64,000 bases of DNA, from contig NZ_CP005188.1 of NCBI RefSeq assembly GCF_001563285.1, positions 2,795,501 through 2,859,500 on the forward strand. The letters are read 5' to 3'. Under the pieces are notes generated by a model. It ran no database searches. It was given only the letters and a program-made list of their open reading frames with translations, and was not told the DNA's origin. Shown here one piece after another: positions 51,246-60,191 of the stretch. The stretch is from Sphingobium sp. MI1205 (lineage in GTDB: Bacteria; Pseudomonadota; Alphaproteobacteria; Sphingomonadales; Sphingomonadaceae). Every line of letters begins with the position of its first letter. Position 1 is the stretch's first letter. The position numbers and the translations under genes were made by a program.

Positions 51246-52034
51246 ATGATCCGCCGCCTGATCCTGATCCTTGCACTGCTGGTGTGGATACCGGCGGCGC
51301 AAGGGCAGACATTTCCCAAGCTGACGGGGCGGGTGGTGGATGACGCCGCGCTGCTTTCACCCGCGCAGGAACAGGCGCTGACGGAACGGCTGGCGGCATT
51401 GGAAAAGGAAAGCGGCCGACAAGTGGTGGTCGCCACGCTGCCCAGCCTGCAGGACTATGACATATCCGATTATGGCTACCGCCTGCTCCGTGCATGGGGC
51501 GTCGGCGACAAGGAGCGCAATGACGGCGCGCTGCTGATCGTCGCGCCCAGGGAGCGCAAGGTACGCATCGAGGTGGGCTATGGGCTGGAGGGCATATTGA
51601 CCGACGCCCTGTCGTCCCAGATCATCCGCAATTCCATCACGCCGCGCTTCAAGGCGGGCGACATGGCGGGTGGCATTGAGGCCGGGACCAATGCTCTCAT
51701 AACCCTTCTCAGCCTGCCACCCGATGAGGCACGGGCACAGGCGCTGGCGGCGGAAAAGGCACAGCAAGGCAACCGGGGCAGCGGCAGCCCCCTCATCCTG
51801 ATCTTCTGGATCGCTATTGCGGCCTTCATCATCGTGCCGACGATCTTCGGGCGGCGCGGCGGCAGGCGTTATCGCGGCGGCGCGGGGCCGATCGTCATCT
51901 GGGGCCCGGGCGTCGGCGGATCTGGCTGGGGATCGGGCGACAGCTGGGGCGGCGGTGGCGGCGGTTGGGGAGGCGGTGGCTTTTCCGGCGGCGGCGGCAG
52001 TGGCGGCGGCGGCGGCGCGTCGGGGGGATGGTGA
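51246..52034 (+). CDS. TPM domain protein (YgcG-like)
   Basis: 262 residues with signal peptide (MIRRLILILALLVWIPAAQG). TPM domain about 25-150: LTGRVVDDAALLSPAQEQALTERLAALEKESGRQVVVATL, DYDISDYGYRLLRAWGVGDKERNDGALLIVAPRERKVRIEVGYGLEG. One membrane helix near 185-205, then a Gly/Ser/Trp-rich tail (SGGGG repeats). Starts 7 bases after lemA. Family members bind or hydrolyse phosphate esters in a few cases; here unknown. Confidence 0.9.
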   Translation: MIRRLILILALLVWIPAAQGQTFPKLTGRVVDDAALLSPAQEQALTERLAALEKESGRQVVVATLPSLQDYDISDYGYRLLRAWGVGDKERNDGALLIVAPRERKVRIEVGYGLEGILTDALSSQIIRNSITPRFKAGDMAGGIEAGTNALITLLSLPPDEARAQALAAEKAQQGNRGSGSPLILIFWIAIAAFIIVPTIFGRRGGRRYRGGAGPIVIWGPGVGGSGWGSGDSWGGGGGGWGGGGFSGGGGSGGGGGASGGW

Positions 52035-52711
52035 TGCGTCTTCGTTTGAGCCAGGCCGACCATGATCTGGTCACCCATGCGGTGGCCCAGGCGGAACAGG
52101 AAACCGATGGCGAGATCGTGACGATCGTCGCCCGGCGATCCGACGCCTATCATGACGCCGGACTGCATTGGGCCATCGGCGCGGTATTCGTGGCGCTTTC
52201 CATCGCGGCCGCATTCCCCGCGCATTTCCGGGCACTCTGCTCCTGGCTGCTGCTCAGTTGGGAGCATGAGGTTGAAGACTGGAAACTGCTGACGGTCCTG
52301 CTGGGACTGCTCCTCGTGACATTCCTGGCCGTGCGCTACATCCTTGCCTGGATGCCGCTGCGGCTTGCGCTCACGCCCCGGACGACCAAGGCGCGGCGGG
52401 TGCGGCGACGGGCGATGACCCTGTTCCGTGCGGTGGCACTGGGCCGGACCAAGGCGCAGACGGGCGTCCTCATCTATCTTTCCCTTGATGAGCACCGCGC
52501 CGAAATCATCGCGGACGCGGCGATCAATCAGAAAGTGACCCCGGACGTCTGGGGCGATGCGATGGCGGCGATGATCGATGCCGTGCGCGACGGCCGCACT
52601 GGCGATGGCATGGCGGAAGCCGTCCGGCAGGTGGGCGCCGTGCTGGCCCGCCATTTCCCGCGCAGCGCCGACAATCCCAATGAATTGCCAGACAGGCTGA
52701 TCGAATTATGA
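52034..52711 (+). CDS. Second TPM domain membrane protein
   Basis: 225 residues. The TPM domain is at the N-terminus (DLVTHAVAQAEQETDGEIVTIVARRSDAYHDAG), interrupted by two membrane helices (AIGAVFVALSIAAAF, LLTVLLGLLLVTFLAVRYIL), and continues with LFRAVALGRTKAQTGVLIYLSLDEHRAEIIADAAI. ATG overlaps the previous stop (TGATG), so the two TPM proteins are made together. Confidence 0.85.
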   Translation: MRLRLSQADHDLVTHAVAQAEQETDGEIVTIVARRSDAYHDAGLHWAIGAVFVALSIAAAFPAHFRALCSWLLLSWEHEVEDWKLLTVLLGLLLVTFLAVRYILAWMPLRLALTPRTTKARRVRRRAMTLFRAVALGRTKAQTGVLIYLSLDEHRAEIIADAAINQKVTPDVWGDAMAAMIDAVRDGRTGDGMAEAVRQVGAVLARHFPRSADNPNELPDRLIEL

Positions 52712-53253
52712 GCGAACAGGACATGGCCGCCGCAGAGGAAATCATGTGGTCGGGCCGTTTCATCACTGCCAAGCGACGCGGCAGGTGGGAATATGTCGGA
52801 CGCGCACGTGGCATCCACGCCGCCGTCATATTGGCGATCGACGAGGACGCGGACGGCACGCGCCATGTCCTGCTGGTCGATCAGTTCCGCGTGCCGCTGG
52901 GCCGCCGTTGCATCGAACTGCCCGCTGGCCTTGTCGGCGATGATGAGGAAGGCGAGGAATCCGCCCTGGCCGCAACGCGCGAGTTGGAGGAGGAAACGGG
53001 ATATCGCGCGGGGCGGATGGAAGCGGCGGGCGATTTCTACAGTTCGCCCGGCATGGTGTCGGAAAGCTTCTGCCTGTTCCGCGCCCACGACCTGCGCAAG
53101 ACCGGCGAAGGCGGCGGCGTGGATGGTGAGGATATTCGCGTCCACCGCGTGCCCCTCGCCAACATCACCAGCCAGATCGCCGCCTGGCGCGCCGAGGGTT
53201 TTGCGATCGACGTAAAGCTGCTGCTGCTATTGGGCGCTGAAATAGCGCGTTAG
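52708..53253 (+). CDS. Nudix hydrolase (ADP-ribose pyrophosphatase-like)
   Basis: 181 residues. Full Nudix box Gx5Ex7RELxEExGY in GDDEEGEESALAATRELEEETGY. The neighbouring LVDQFRVPLGRRCIELPAGLVG is typical of ADP-ribose or GDP-mannose type hydrolases. ATG overlaps the TPM stop by four bases. Confidence 0.9.
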   Translation: MSEQDMAAAEEIMWSGRFITAKRRGRWEYVGRARGIHAAVILAIDEDADGTRHVLLVDQFRVPLGRRCIELPAGLVGDDEEGEESALAATRELEEETGYRAGRMEAAGDFYSSPGMVSESFCLFRAHDLRKTGEGGGVDGEDIRVHRVPLANITSQIAAWRAEGFAIDVKLLLLLGAEIAR

Positions 53254-53258
53254 GCGGC

Positions 53259-53717
53259 TTAGGGCACCCTGTACCAGTTCGCCACCCGATCCAGCGCCAG
53301 GGTCAGCACGAGTTTGCCCGCCCGGCTGGGCCAGCCGAGCGCGCGTTCCGCCGCGACCAGCCCTTCGCCCGCGCAGGCGACGCGCCATAATATGTCGCTC
53401 AGCCCCGGTCCTGCCGCAGCGATGGCGGCGTGGAAGCGTTCGCGGGCCGACATCTGAGCCACCGTCGGGTCGGGCGCACCTGTCCCGCCCCTTCGGCTGC
53501 CGCTGGCGGGCGCGGCATCCCATCGCATCGTGACGCGAGGACCAAGTCCCGCCCTTTCCCAGTCCGCGCGCAGCAGTTCGCCCGCGCGATATTGGCGTTC
53601 GCTCAAATGCCCGCGAGCGTGAAGCCAGGAGATCGGCGATTCGCCGATATTGATGGCCACTGTCTGGACATGTCCGGCCGGGTCCTCGATCTTCTGCTCC
53701 ACGCACTGATTCCGCAT
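53259..53717 (-). CDS. DUF6456 domain protein
   Basis: 152 residues from ATG 53717 with an excellent AGGAGG site. It holds SPISWLHARGHLSERQYRAGELLRADWERAGLGPRVTMRWD, then a helix-rich part with ILWRVACAGEGLVAAERALGWPSRAGKLVLTLALDRVANWY, the DUF6456 pattern. The last motif resembles a DNA-binding helix in alphaproteobacterial regulators. No enzymatic motif. Divergent to the XRE regulator gene. Confidence 0.75.
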   Translation of the reverse strand: MRNQCVEQKIEDPAGHVQTVAINIGESPISWLHARGHLSERQYRAGELLRADWERAGLGPRVTMRWDAAPASGSRRGGTGAPDPTVAQMSARERFHAAIAAAGPGLSDILWRVACAGEGLVAAERALGWPSRAGKLVLTLALDRVANWYRVP

Positions 53718-53814
53718 CTGGCCCTCCTGATAGACGAATGACAGGAATCGCCTTGCCATGACGAACCATTTGTAGGAAAGTCGAAAAACCAAATAGGTAA
53801 AATCTGGAACAGGC

Positions 53815-54378
53815 ATGATTACCCGCATCAGAGAGGTTCGCAAGGCAAAGGGGCTGACGCTGGAGCAGGTCGCTGCCCTTTGCCAGCCGCCGACCACGGC
53901 GCAGACGATCGGCAGGCTGGAAACGGGCACGCGAACCGTATCGGTCAACTGGCTGAACCGCATAGCCCAGGCGCTGGGCGTGGGATCATCCGAACTGGTG
54001 GCGCTGCCGGGGCAAAGCATCGTGCCGGTCGCCGCGCTTCTAGGCCCGGAAGGCGCGCGAGCGCCGACCCGCAGCCTGTCCTTTCCGCCGCCCGTGCCTG
54101 CCGACGCCATGATCGGCGTGCAGGTGTCGGCGAGCATCGGCGATTATCGCAGCGGCGACGAAATCTGGTGCCGCCGGATCGGCCCCGATGAATTTGCCAG
54201 CGCGCTCAACCGCGACATCCTGTTGCCGCGACAGGCCGGGCGCTTCCTGTTCGGCAGGCTGATCGGCCGCGAAGGCGACAGGCTGCACATCCTGCCGCTG
54301 GGCAGCGGCAGCCGCCAGCAGGTGATCAGCGACCCACCCTGGGGCGCAGTCGCAGTGCAGTTGGTGAGACAATTATAG
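53815..54378 (+). CDS. XRE-family helix-turn-helix regulator
   Basis: 187 residues. HTH at 1-60 (ITRIREVRKAKGLTLEQVAALCQPPTTAQTIGRLETGTRTVSVNWLNRIAQALGV). The C-terminal part (DAMIGVQVSASIGDYRSGDEIWCRRIG, RDILLPRQAGRFLFGRLIGREGDRLHILPLG) resembles a LexA/S24-like beta domain but I see no Ser-Lys dyad. It is divergently arranged with the DUF6456 gene across a 97-base spacer. Confidence 0.85.
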   Translation: MITRIREVRKAKGLTLEQVAALCQPPTTAQTIGRLETGTRTVSVNWLNRIAQALGVGSSELVALPGQSIVPVAALLGPEGARAPTRSLSFPPPVPADAMIGVQVSASIGDYRSGDEIWCRRIGPDEFASALNRDILLPRQAGRFLFGRLIGREGDRLHILPLGSGSRQQVISDPPWGAVAVQLVRQL

Positions 54379-54436
54379 CCAAGGCGATGCTTCAGCCCTA
54401 ACTCTCAATTAACCGCGATGCCATAAGGGAGACGGC

Positions 54437-55609
54437 ATGACGCTGAATGTCCTTACGCTATCGACGCTCTTCCCGGACATGAGCCGGCCCAATTTCGGGG
54501 TGTTCGTCGAGCGCCAAGCCCGCGAGCTAGCCAGCCGCCCGGATGTGACGGTGACGGTCGTAGCGCCGCTGGGCGTCCCCATCTGGCCGATCGGGCTTTC
54601 CGATCACTATGCCGCCCTCCGCGCCCTGCCGCGCAAGGAAAGATGGCAGGACCTGACCGTCTATCGCCCGCTTTTTTCCACCATTCCCAAGATCGGCGCG
54701 CGCATCAACGTGCGGAACATGACGCGGGCCATATTGCCGCTGATCCAGCATCTGCACGAACAGCAGCCCTTCGACGTCATCGACGCCAGCTTCTTCTTTC
54801 CCGATGGCCCGGTCGCGCAGCGCCTGTCGCGCGCGCTCGGTATCCCCTATTCGGTCAAGGCGCGCGGCGCGGACATCCATTATTGGGGCAGGCGCAGGGA
54901 CACGCGCGGCCTGGTCAAGCGAGCCGGGGACGGCGCGTCCGGCCTGCTGGCGGTATCCAGCGCGATGCGCCGGTCGATGATCAAGATGGGCATGGATGCC
55001 GAAAAAATCCGCGTCCATTATACCGGGGTCGATCTGGACCGCTTCGAGATCGCCGATCGCGCCGCGGCCAAGGAAGCGTTGGGATTTGAAGGGCCGGTGA
55101 TCCTCTGCGTCGGTGCGCTTATCCCTCGCAAGGGCCAGGAACTGCTGGTGCAGGCGCTTCCCCGCCTGCCGGGCGTCACGCTGCTGTTCGCGGGACAGGG
55201 GCAATATCGCCGCGCGCTGGAAAAACAGGCGGAGGAACTGGGCGTCGATCGGCGCATAGGCTTTCTGGGATCCGTTCCGCATGACCGGCTGCCACGTATC
55301 TACGCCGCCGCCGATGTCATGGCCCTCCCCTCCTCGTCCGAAGGGCTGGCCAATGCCTGGGTCGAATCGCTCGCCTGCGGCACGCCGATCGTCATTACGG
55401 ATGTGGGCGGAGCGCGCGAACTGCTCGACCGGCCGGAAGCGGGCCATATCGTCGATCGGGATCCGGATGCCATCGCGACGGCCATCGGCGACCTTCTGAC
55501 GCACCCGCCCGAACGGGAAGCGGTGCGCGACACGGCGCTGCGTTTCACCTGGGAAGCGAATGGCGACCTGCTGCTCCACCACCTGAAGGGCATCGCGCGG
55601 GGCGGCTAG
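54437..55609 (+). CDS. GT4 family glycosyltransferase
   Basis: 390 residues, GT-B fold. N-terminal LNVLTLSTLFPDMSRPNFGVFVERQARELA; C-terminal domain with ILCVGALIPRKGQELLVQAL, IGFLGSVPHDRLPRIYAAADVMALPSSSEGLANAWVESLACGTPIVITDVGG, the EX7E nucleotide-sugar motif. Cytoplasmic, substrate unknown, probably exopolysaccharide or glycolipid. Its stop overlaps the convergent Mo-oxidoreductase gene by four bases. Confidence 0.93.
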   Translation: MTLNVLTLSTLFPDMSRPNFGVFVERQARELASRPDVTVTVVAPLGVPIWPIGLSDHYAALRALPRKERWQDLTVYRPLFSTIPKIGARINVRNMTRAILPLIQHLHEQQPFDVIDASFFFPDGPVAQRLSRALGIPYSVKARGADIHYWGRRRDTRGLVKRAGDGASGLLAVSSAMRRSMIKMGMDAEKIRVHYTGVDLDRFEIADRAAAKEALGFEGPVILCVGALIPRKGQELLVQALPRLPGVTLLFAGQGQYRRALEKQAEELGVDRRIGFLGSVPHDRLPRIYAAADVMALPSSSEGLANAWVESLACGTPIVITDVGGARELLDRPEAGHIVDRDPDAIATAIGDLLTHPPEREAVRDTALRFTWEANGDLLLHHLKGIARGG

Positions 55610-57255
55610 ATAAGCAGCCGGGCCTTGCCATCGGGGTTAAGGAAATGCCCGCCGTCAAACGGCAACTCGCCCCAGCGCCATGGCGTCAGTTCATCATAGG
55701 CCGGGTTGGAGATCGGCGCATGACGGCGCAGGTTCAGCAGCCTTTCGCCCTCATTCCGATAAGCGGTCAGCCGCGCATGCTCACGATAGATTTCGGCGGG
55801 CCGCTCATAGTGAAAGGCGTCATGCCATCCCATCGACCGCGCGACCTGGGTCAGGCTCCACCAGTCCGGCCTTGCCTCACCAGGCAGGGGGAAAAGGCGG
55901 CGTTGACGGCTGATCAGCCGGTCGGCGCCCGTTACGGTGCCATCCTTTTCGATCCAGACGGGCGAAGGCAGAGCCAGCAGGCCCTCCGGCGGCAGGCCCG
56001 GTTCAAGCCAGGGCGTGGACAGGATGACAAAGGGCAGCTTGCCCAGCGTCGCGCGCAGCGGATTGCCAAGGGGCGGCAGACCGCCCAGCAGCCAGAGCAG
56101 CTTTATCTGCCCATCCCCGATCGCTCCAGCCAGCGCCGCGCCAGTCAGGCCGGGCTGCTCCGCCATCCGCTGCGCGCCCCAGAAGCGCGCGGCCTGGGCG
56201 ATTGAGTGGGTGGAAAAGTCCCGATGCGCGGCGAGTTGCCCGCTGTCGCACCCCACTTCGCGCTCGCCCATCGCATTGGGCGCGCGGGCGATGCCGATCG
56301 GCGCGGCGCCGGGGGTTCCGATCCAGCCCATCGCCAGATACAGGTTCAGGATCGCCTGGGGCAGGCGCTGGTCATGCTCCTCCCCCGCAGCCGGGCCGTA
56401 TAGCGTCACTACGCGCCGCGTTGAGGCGAACAGATCGTAGAAGGCGCGGACGTCGGCAGGGGCCAGTCCGCAGCGGCGGCCCACCGACCAGAGATCATGA
56501 TCGGGCCGCAAGCGGGTCCAGAAATCCTCCGATACGGACACATGGCGCGACAGAAAATCGACCGCCAGCAGACCGCTGTCATGGCCGTGCAGCAGCAGGC
56601 CGGACAGCATGGCGGCGGCGCTGCCCGGCACGATGGACAGGTGCAAATCCGCCGCAACTTCCGGCGCATCCTGCCCATCGGTCAAGAGGATGAGCCTGGC
56701 GTCCCCATGCTCGCGCGCCATCCGAATGCGATCAACCAGCACCGGATGCCGCAGCAGCGTAGAAGCGCCCACGGCGAGGATCAGGTCGGCCCGGTCCACA
56801 TCCTCATAGCTTCCGGGCACGACATCTTCGCCCAGCCCAGCGCGATAGGCGGCCTCCATGCCACCATCCTGCCAGCTGGGGCCGTCAATATGGGCAGAGC
56901 CGACGAAGCCCTTCATCAGCTTGTTGGCGACATAATAGTCTTCGGTCAGCAGATTGCCTGCGACATGCATCGCGACGCTGTCGGGGCCATGCCTGGCCAG
57001 TACATCCTTCAGGCGCCGGACCGCATGGCCGATCGCGCGCTGCCAGCCGATGCGCTGGCCATCCAGCATCGGGTGAAGCAGCCGTCCATCGAGGGACGAC
57101 ATCGCGGCGAGCGCATCGCTTTGCGGGCACAGCAGCCCGCCATTGGCCGGATGCACCGGATCGCCTTCGAAGGACAGGCTGCGCCCTTCGTCCGTCACGG
57201 CGCGCACGCCACAACCGACCGCGCACTGACCGCAAAGCGTTCGGACGATAGCCAT
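55606..57255 (-). CDS. Shortened molybdopterin oxidoreductase (nitrate-reductase-like)
   Basis: 549 residues. The N-terminal [4Fe-4S] motif is complete (Cys8-x2-Cys11-x3-Cys15-x27-Cys43). Bis-MGD enzyme segments follow: NLLTEDYYVANKLMKGFVGSAHIDGPS, YEDVDRADLILAVGASTLLRHPVL and LYLAMGWIGTPGAAPIGIARAPNAMGEREVG. Alignment by eye to NasA places Asp130 where the Mo-ligand Cys of assimilatory nitrate reductase sits. The protein stops at FLNPDGKARLLI, just where the C-terminal molybdopterin dinucleotide-binding domain should start; related enzymes are 700-900 residues. No nirB, nasB or transporter is nearby. It may be inactive, need a partner, or belong to an uncharacterised short subfamily. Confidence 0.8.
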   Translation of the reverse strand: MAIVRTLCGQCAVGCGVRAVTDEGRSLSFEGDPVHPANGGLLCPQSDALAAMSSLDGRLLHPMLDGQRIGWQRAIGHAVRRLKDVLARHGPDSVAMHVAGNLLTEDYYVANKLMKGFVGSAHIDGPSWQDGGMEAAYRAGLGEDVVPGSYEDVDRADLILAVGASTLLRHPVLVDRIRMAREHGDARLILLTDGQDAPEVAADLHLSIVPGSAAAMLSGLLLHGHDSGLLAVDFLSRHVSVSEDFWTRLRPDHDLWSVGRRCGLAPADVRAFYDLFASTRRVVTLYGPAAGEEHDQRLPQAILNLYLAMGWIGTPGAAPIGIARAPNAMGEREVGCDSGQLAAHRDFSTHSIAQAARFWGAQRMAEQPGLTGAALAGAIGDGQIKLLWLLGGLPPLGNPLRATLGKLPFVILSTPWLEPGLPPEGLLALPSPVWIEKDGTVTGADRLISRQRRLFPLPGEARPDWWSLTQVARSMGWHDAFHYERPAEIYREHARLTAYRNEGERLLNLRRHAPISNPAYDELTPWRWGELPFDGGHFLNPDGKARLLI

Positions 57256-57278
57256 CAGCCTGCGTCAGCCGGGCCGGG

Positions 57279-58025
57279 TCATTTCTGGCACGCGACGATC
57301 GCGGCGACGACGGACAGCGTTTCCTGCGGATCACGCACGCGCACGGTGTCCAGGCCAATCTGCTTGGCAGGATAGTCATTGCCGCCGGGAAAGATCGCGT
57401 CGCCGATGAACATCATGGCGTCCAGCGCGATGCGGCTCGCGTCGCGCAGTTTCTTGAGGCCATAGCCCTTGTCCACCCCTTCCCGCGTGATGTCGATCGA
57501 CGTCGCGCCGCCCATGTTGATCGACAGGCCGGGCAGGCGTTCACGCAGGTCGGCCTGGATGATGCGGCGCTTGGCGAAGTCCGGGTCCCATCCTTCCTTC
57601 GCATGGACCGGCGCCTGCTGTCCCAATGCGGAAAAGGTGATCTGGCTGCCGCGATCCTCGATCCGATCGCCCCAGGTTTCCTGTGGAACGAAGCCGGTCG
57701 CTTCGAGCGATTCGTCAAAGGCGGTGAGAATCTTCTGCTTTTGCGCGTCGTCGAACAGTTCGGCATAGACCGGCGACCATGCGCCGTTCCGATGCGTGTA
57801 GAGCTTCGTGCCCGTGGTCGGCATCAGCCATAGCCGCGCCAGATCCGCGCGGGCCGGAAGGCGGCTGGCGACCTGCTTGTCGAACTGCGGCCAGTCGCCG
57901 CCCGAAATCACCGCGACATGGGCAACCGTCAGCAGATCGGCGAGCGCATCGCCCATTTCCTGCTCAAGAGGCTGCTTGCTTTCCGCCAGCGTTCCGTCGA
58001 GATCGAAGGCGATCAACTCTTTCAT
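57279..58025 (-). CDS. HAD-IIB phosphatase, eukaryotic-type phosphomannomutase-like
   Basis: 248 residues. Asp8 and Asp10 in LIAFDLDGTLAES are the catalytic pair; the C-terminal motif IGDAIFPGGNDYPAK is the acid motif of phosphomannomutase-like HAD proteins. SINMGGATSIDITREGVDKGYGL lies in between. Could be a sugar-phosphate mutase or phosphatase feeding GDP-mannose or a related sugar pathway, in keeping with the capsule-like genes nearby. Confidence 0.88.
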   Translation of the reverse strand: MKELIAFDLDGTLAESKQPLEQEMGDALADLLTVAHVAVISGGDWPQFDKQVASRLPARADLARLWLMPTTGTKLYTHRNGAWSPVYAELFDDAQKQKILTAFDESLEATGFVPQETWGDRIEDRGSQITFSALGQQAPVHAKEGWDPDFAKRRIIQADLRERLPGLSINMGGATSIDITREGVDKGYGLKKLRDASRIALDAMMFIGDAIFPGGNDYPAKQIGLDTVRVRDPQETLSVVAAIVACQK

Positions 58026-58102
58026 GGGGGCAAGCTCCTGGAATCCTTGTCGGCCGCAGCTACCATCAATTGGCGGATCGGCAAATCCATAGGCCCAAGG
58101 AA

Positions 58103-58930
58103 ATGACGCAGCGCATGTTCGATGAGATAGGGAGCGACTGGACGCTGCTGGGCCGCGGGAAAAGCTCCGAAGTGTTCAGGATCGGCGGGGGAGAGGTCAT
58201 CAAGATTTTCCACGCCGCCGTGTCCGAAGAGATGATAGCGCGGGAAATGGCCGCGGCAGGAATGGCGGCATCGCTGCGCCTGCCGACCGCCGCGCCGCGT
58301 ATCCGCGTCACTGTCGGGCAGAAGCCAGCGCTGATCTACCCGGAGGTCAGCGGCGTGTCGGTTGCAGCGGCGATCCGCAGGAAACCGCTGTCGGCGGCCA
58401 GCCTGCTGCGCGGCATGGCCAGCCTTCTCCACGCCGTCCATCGCCAGCCCGTGTCAGGATTGCGGAGCGTGAAATCGGTGCTGCGGACCGATATCGACTA
58501 TGGCCCGGCCCCCGATGCCATCAAGCGGGCGGCGATCGAATATCTGCATCGCCTGCCCGACGCCGGCCAGCTGCTGCATGGCGATTTTCATATCGACAAT
58601 ATTCTCGTCAGCAACGGCGATCTGGTCATCCTGGATTGGGCGAAGGCCGCGACGGGAGCCCCTGCCGCCGATGCGGTGCGTAGCGAGATGCTGATGCGCT
58701 TTGGCGAGGGACCTGCCGATCCGATCACTACGCTATGGCGCGATTGGGCGGCGCGCTATCTGGGCAGAGCCTATCGCCGGGAAAGCGGTGTCGGAGAGGA
58801 TGAGTTGCGCCTGTGGCGGCCCGTGGTCGCGCTCGCCTGGATGAGGGCGCGGCCGCCAGTCCGCGCCGCCGCCTTTCACCGCTATCTGAATAAGGCGCTG
58901 CGCAGCGCCGGGCTGCCAACGATCAGCTGA
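58103..58930 (+). CDS. APH-fold phosphotransferase
   Basis: 275 residues. Kinase-like: nucleotide-binding LLGRGKSSEVFRIGGGEVIKIF, catalytic HGDFHIDN (His159, Asp161, Asn166) and ILDWAKA (Asp178). Typical of aminoglycoside phosphotransferase-like enzymes but shorter than many; substrate may be a sugar or small metabolite. It shares eight bases with the convergent kpsS gene. Confidence 0.85.
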   Translation: MTQRMFDEIGSDWTLLGRGKSSEVFRIGGGEVIKIFHAAVSEEMIAREMAAAGMAASLRLPTAAPRIRVTVGQKPALIYPEVSGVSVAAAIRRKPLSAASLLRGMASLLHAVHRQPVSGLRSVKSVLRTDIDYGPAPDAIKRAAIEYLHRLPDAGQLLHGDFHIDNILVSNGDLVILDWAKAATGAPAADAVRSEMLMRFGEGPADPITTLWRDWAARYLGRAYRRESGVGEDELRLWRPVVALAWMRARPPVRAAAFHRYLNKALRSAGLPTIS

Positions 58931-60191
58931 CGCTGGCCAGATTGCCGCGCCTGACACGCGCCTGCCACGCCCCTTCCGCAGACGGCGGCTCCGCGCAAAG
59001 ACGCTGCACCGCATTGCTCACCAGCATCGCAAGGCCCTGATCGCTGAGCAGCCCGCCGCGTATCAGGCAGCGGTCGATCAGCACCCGGCGGAAAGCGGCA
59101 TAGAGCGCCTGGTCGGGAGCGCCAGGATTGATCCAGAATTCGTCCAACGTGCCCTTGTAGACGACGCCCGGCACCTTGTAGACCGCATGGCCCAGCACCA
59201 GCACCGGCTTGCCCTTGTTGAGCGCCAGTGTGCCCACTGTGCTGTTCACCGTGACAACGCCGAGTGACCGCCCCACCACCTGGGCAATGTCCATATCAGC
59301 CAGATAATAGACGCGGTCTTCCACGCCATAGCGAGCGGCAAGGCGGCGGGTCAGCCGCTCCCAAGCGACCAGCCCCGAATCGAGCGGATGCCGCTTCACG
59401 AGCAGGGATGTGCCCTCCGGCGCATAGCGGGCGAAGCTCTTGATCACGAAGCGCAGCGCAGCGCGCATATTGCCGAAGGGCGAGTGGACGCGGATCTGGT
59501 AATCGGAATCGAGTTGCAGCGGCAGGGTGAAGAAAGCCTTGTCCTTCACCTTCTCCCACTCGATGTGCGAGGCGCGCACGTCGCTCTTGCGCAGCATCAG
59601 TTTTTTCAACCATCCGGCAGCCTCCAGCAGGAAGCTGTGCGGCCGGTGCGTGCGGTAGAAGGGAAAGATCGGCCACATCATCGCCGACGCCAGCCCGTTG
59701 CGCGTGGTGTTGACCGCACGTTGCCGGAAGGTCGATGGAACCTGCGGTTCCCGTCCGCCTTCCGGCGGCAGGTCGCGCGCCTGATCCAGATACCATTGCG
59801 GGTCGAGCGGGAGGGTGGAGTTGCCGTTCACGCCATCCTTCTGCAACGTCATGAAGTCCGGGCGGATATAGCCTTCCTCCAGCACATGGACGCGCAGGCC
59901 CCGCAACCGCGCCATCTTGTGCGCAGACGCATGATAGGGGCGGCAGTCGCCATAGAGGATCAGGTCGGTGACGCCATGCTGGACGATGAAATCGTCGAAG
60001 AAGAGCGGCCAGTTGCGGAAGGAGCCGCGATAGTCCGTCGCTTCCCCCGGCCAATCGACCTTGTCGCCGCCATTGATGTTGATCCGCAGCGCTGCATGCC
60101 CCCGCATCCGCAGCGCGTCGGCCAGCATCGCAAAAAACGGTCCGTGTGGGCCCTGCAGGAAAAGGAAGGTCTTGGTCTGGCTGTCAGCCAT
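58923..60191 (-). CDS. kpsS: Capsular polysaccharide Kdo transferase KpsS-like
   Basis: 422 residues. LFLQGPHGPFFAMLADALRMRGHAALRININGGD at the N-terminus, DLILYGDCRPYHASAHKMARLRGLRVHVLEEGYIRPDFMTLQ, LLVKRHPLDSG and VVTVNSTVGTLALNKGKPVLVLGHAVYKVPG match KpsS (CPS_synth). In E. coli KpsS adds the first beta-Kdo to lysophosphatidylglycerol. Start overlaps the kpsC stop by eight bases. Confidence 0.9.
   Translation of the reverse strand: MADSQTKTFLFLQGPHGPFFAMLADALRMRGHAALRININGGDKVDWPGEATDYRGSFRNWPLFFDDFIVQHGVTDLILYGDCRPYHASAHKMARLRGLRVHVLEEGYIRPDFMTLQKDGVNGNSTLPLDPQWYLDQARDLPPEGGREPQVPSTFRQRAVNTTRNGLASAMMWPIFPFYRTHRPHSFLLEAAGWLKKLMLRKSDVRASHIEWEKVKDKAFFTLPLQLDSDYQIRVHSPFGNMRAALRFVIKSFARYAPEGTSLLVKRHPLDSGLVAWERLTRRLAARYGVEDRVYYLADMDIAQVVGRSLGVVTVNSTVGTLALNKGKPVLVLGHAVYKVPGVVYKGTLDEFWINPGAPDQALYAAFRRVLIDRCLIRGGLLSDQGLAMLVSNAVQRLCAEPPSAEGAWQARVRRGNLASVS

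Noticed and set aside
55300..55610. Frameshifted remainder of the Mo-oxidoreductase beyond its stop
   Set aside because: The region is occupied by a conserved GT4 C-terminal domain on the other strand and no minus-strand frame shows a molybdopterin-binding domain.
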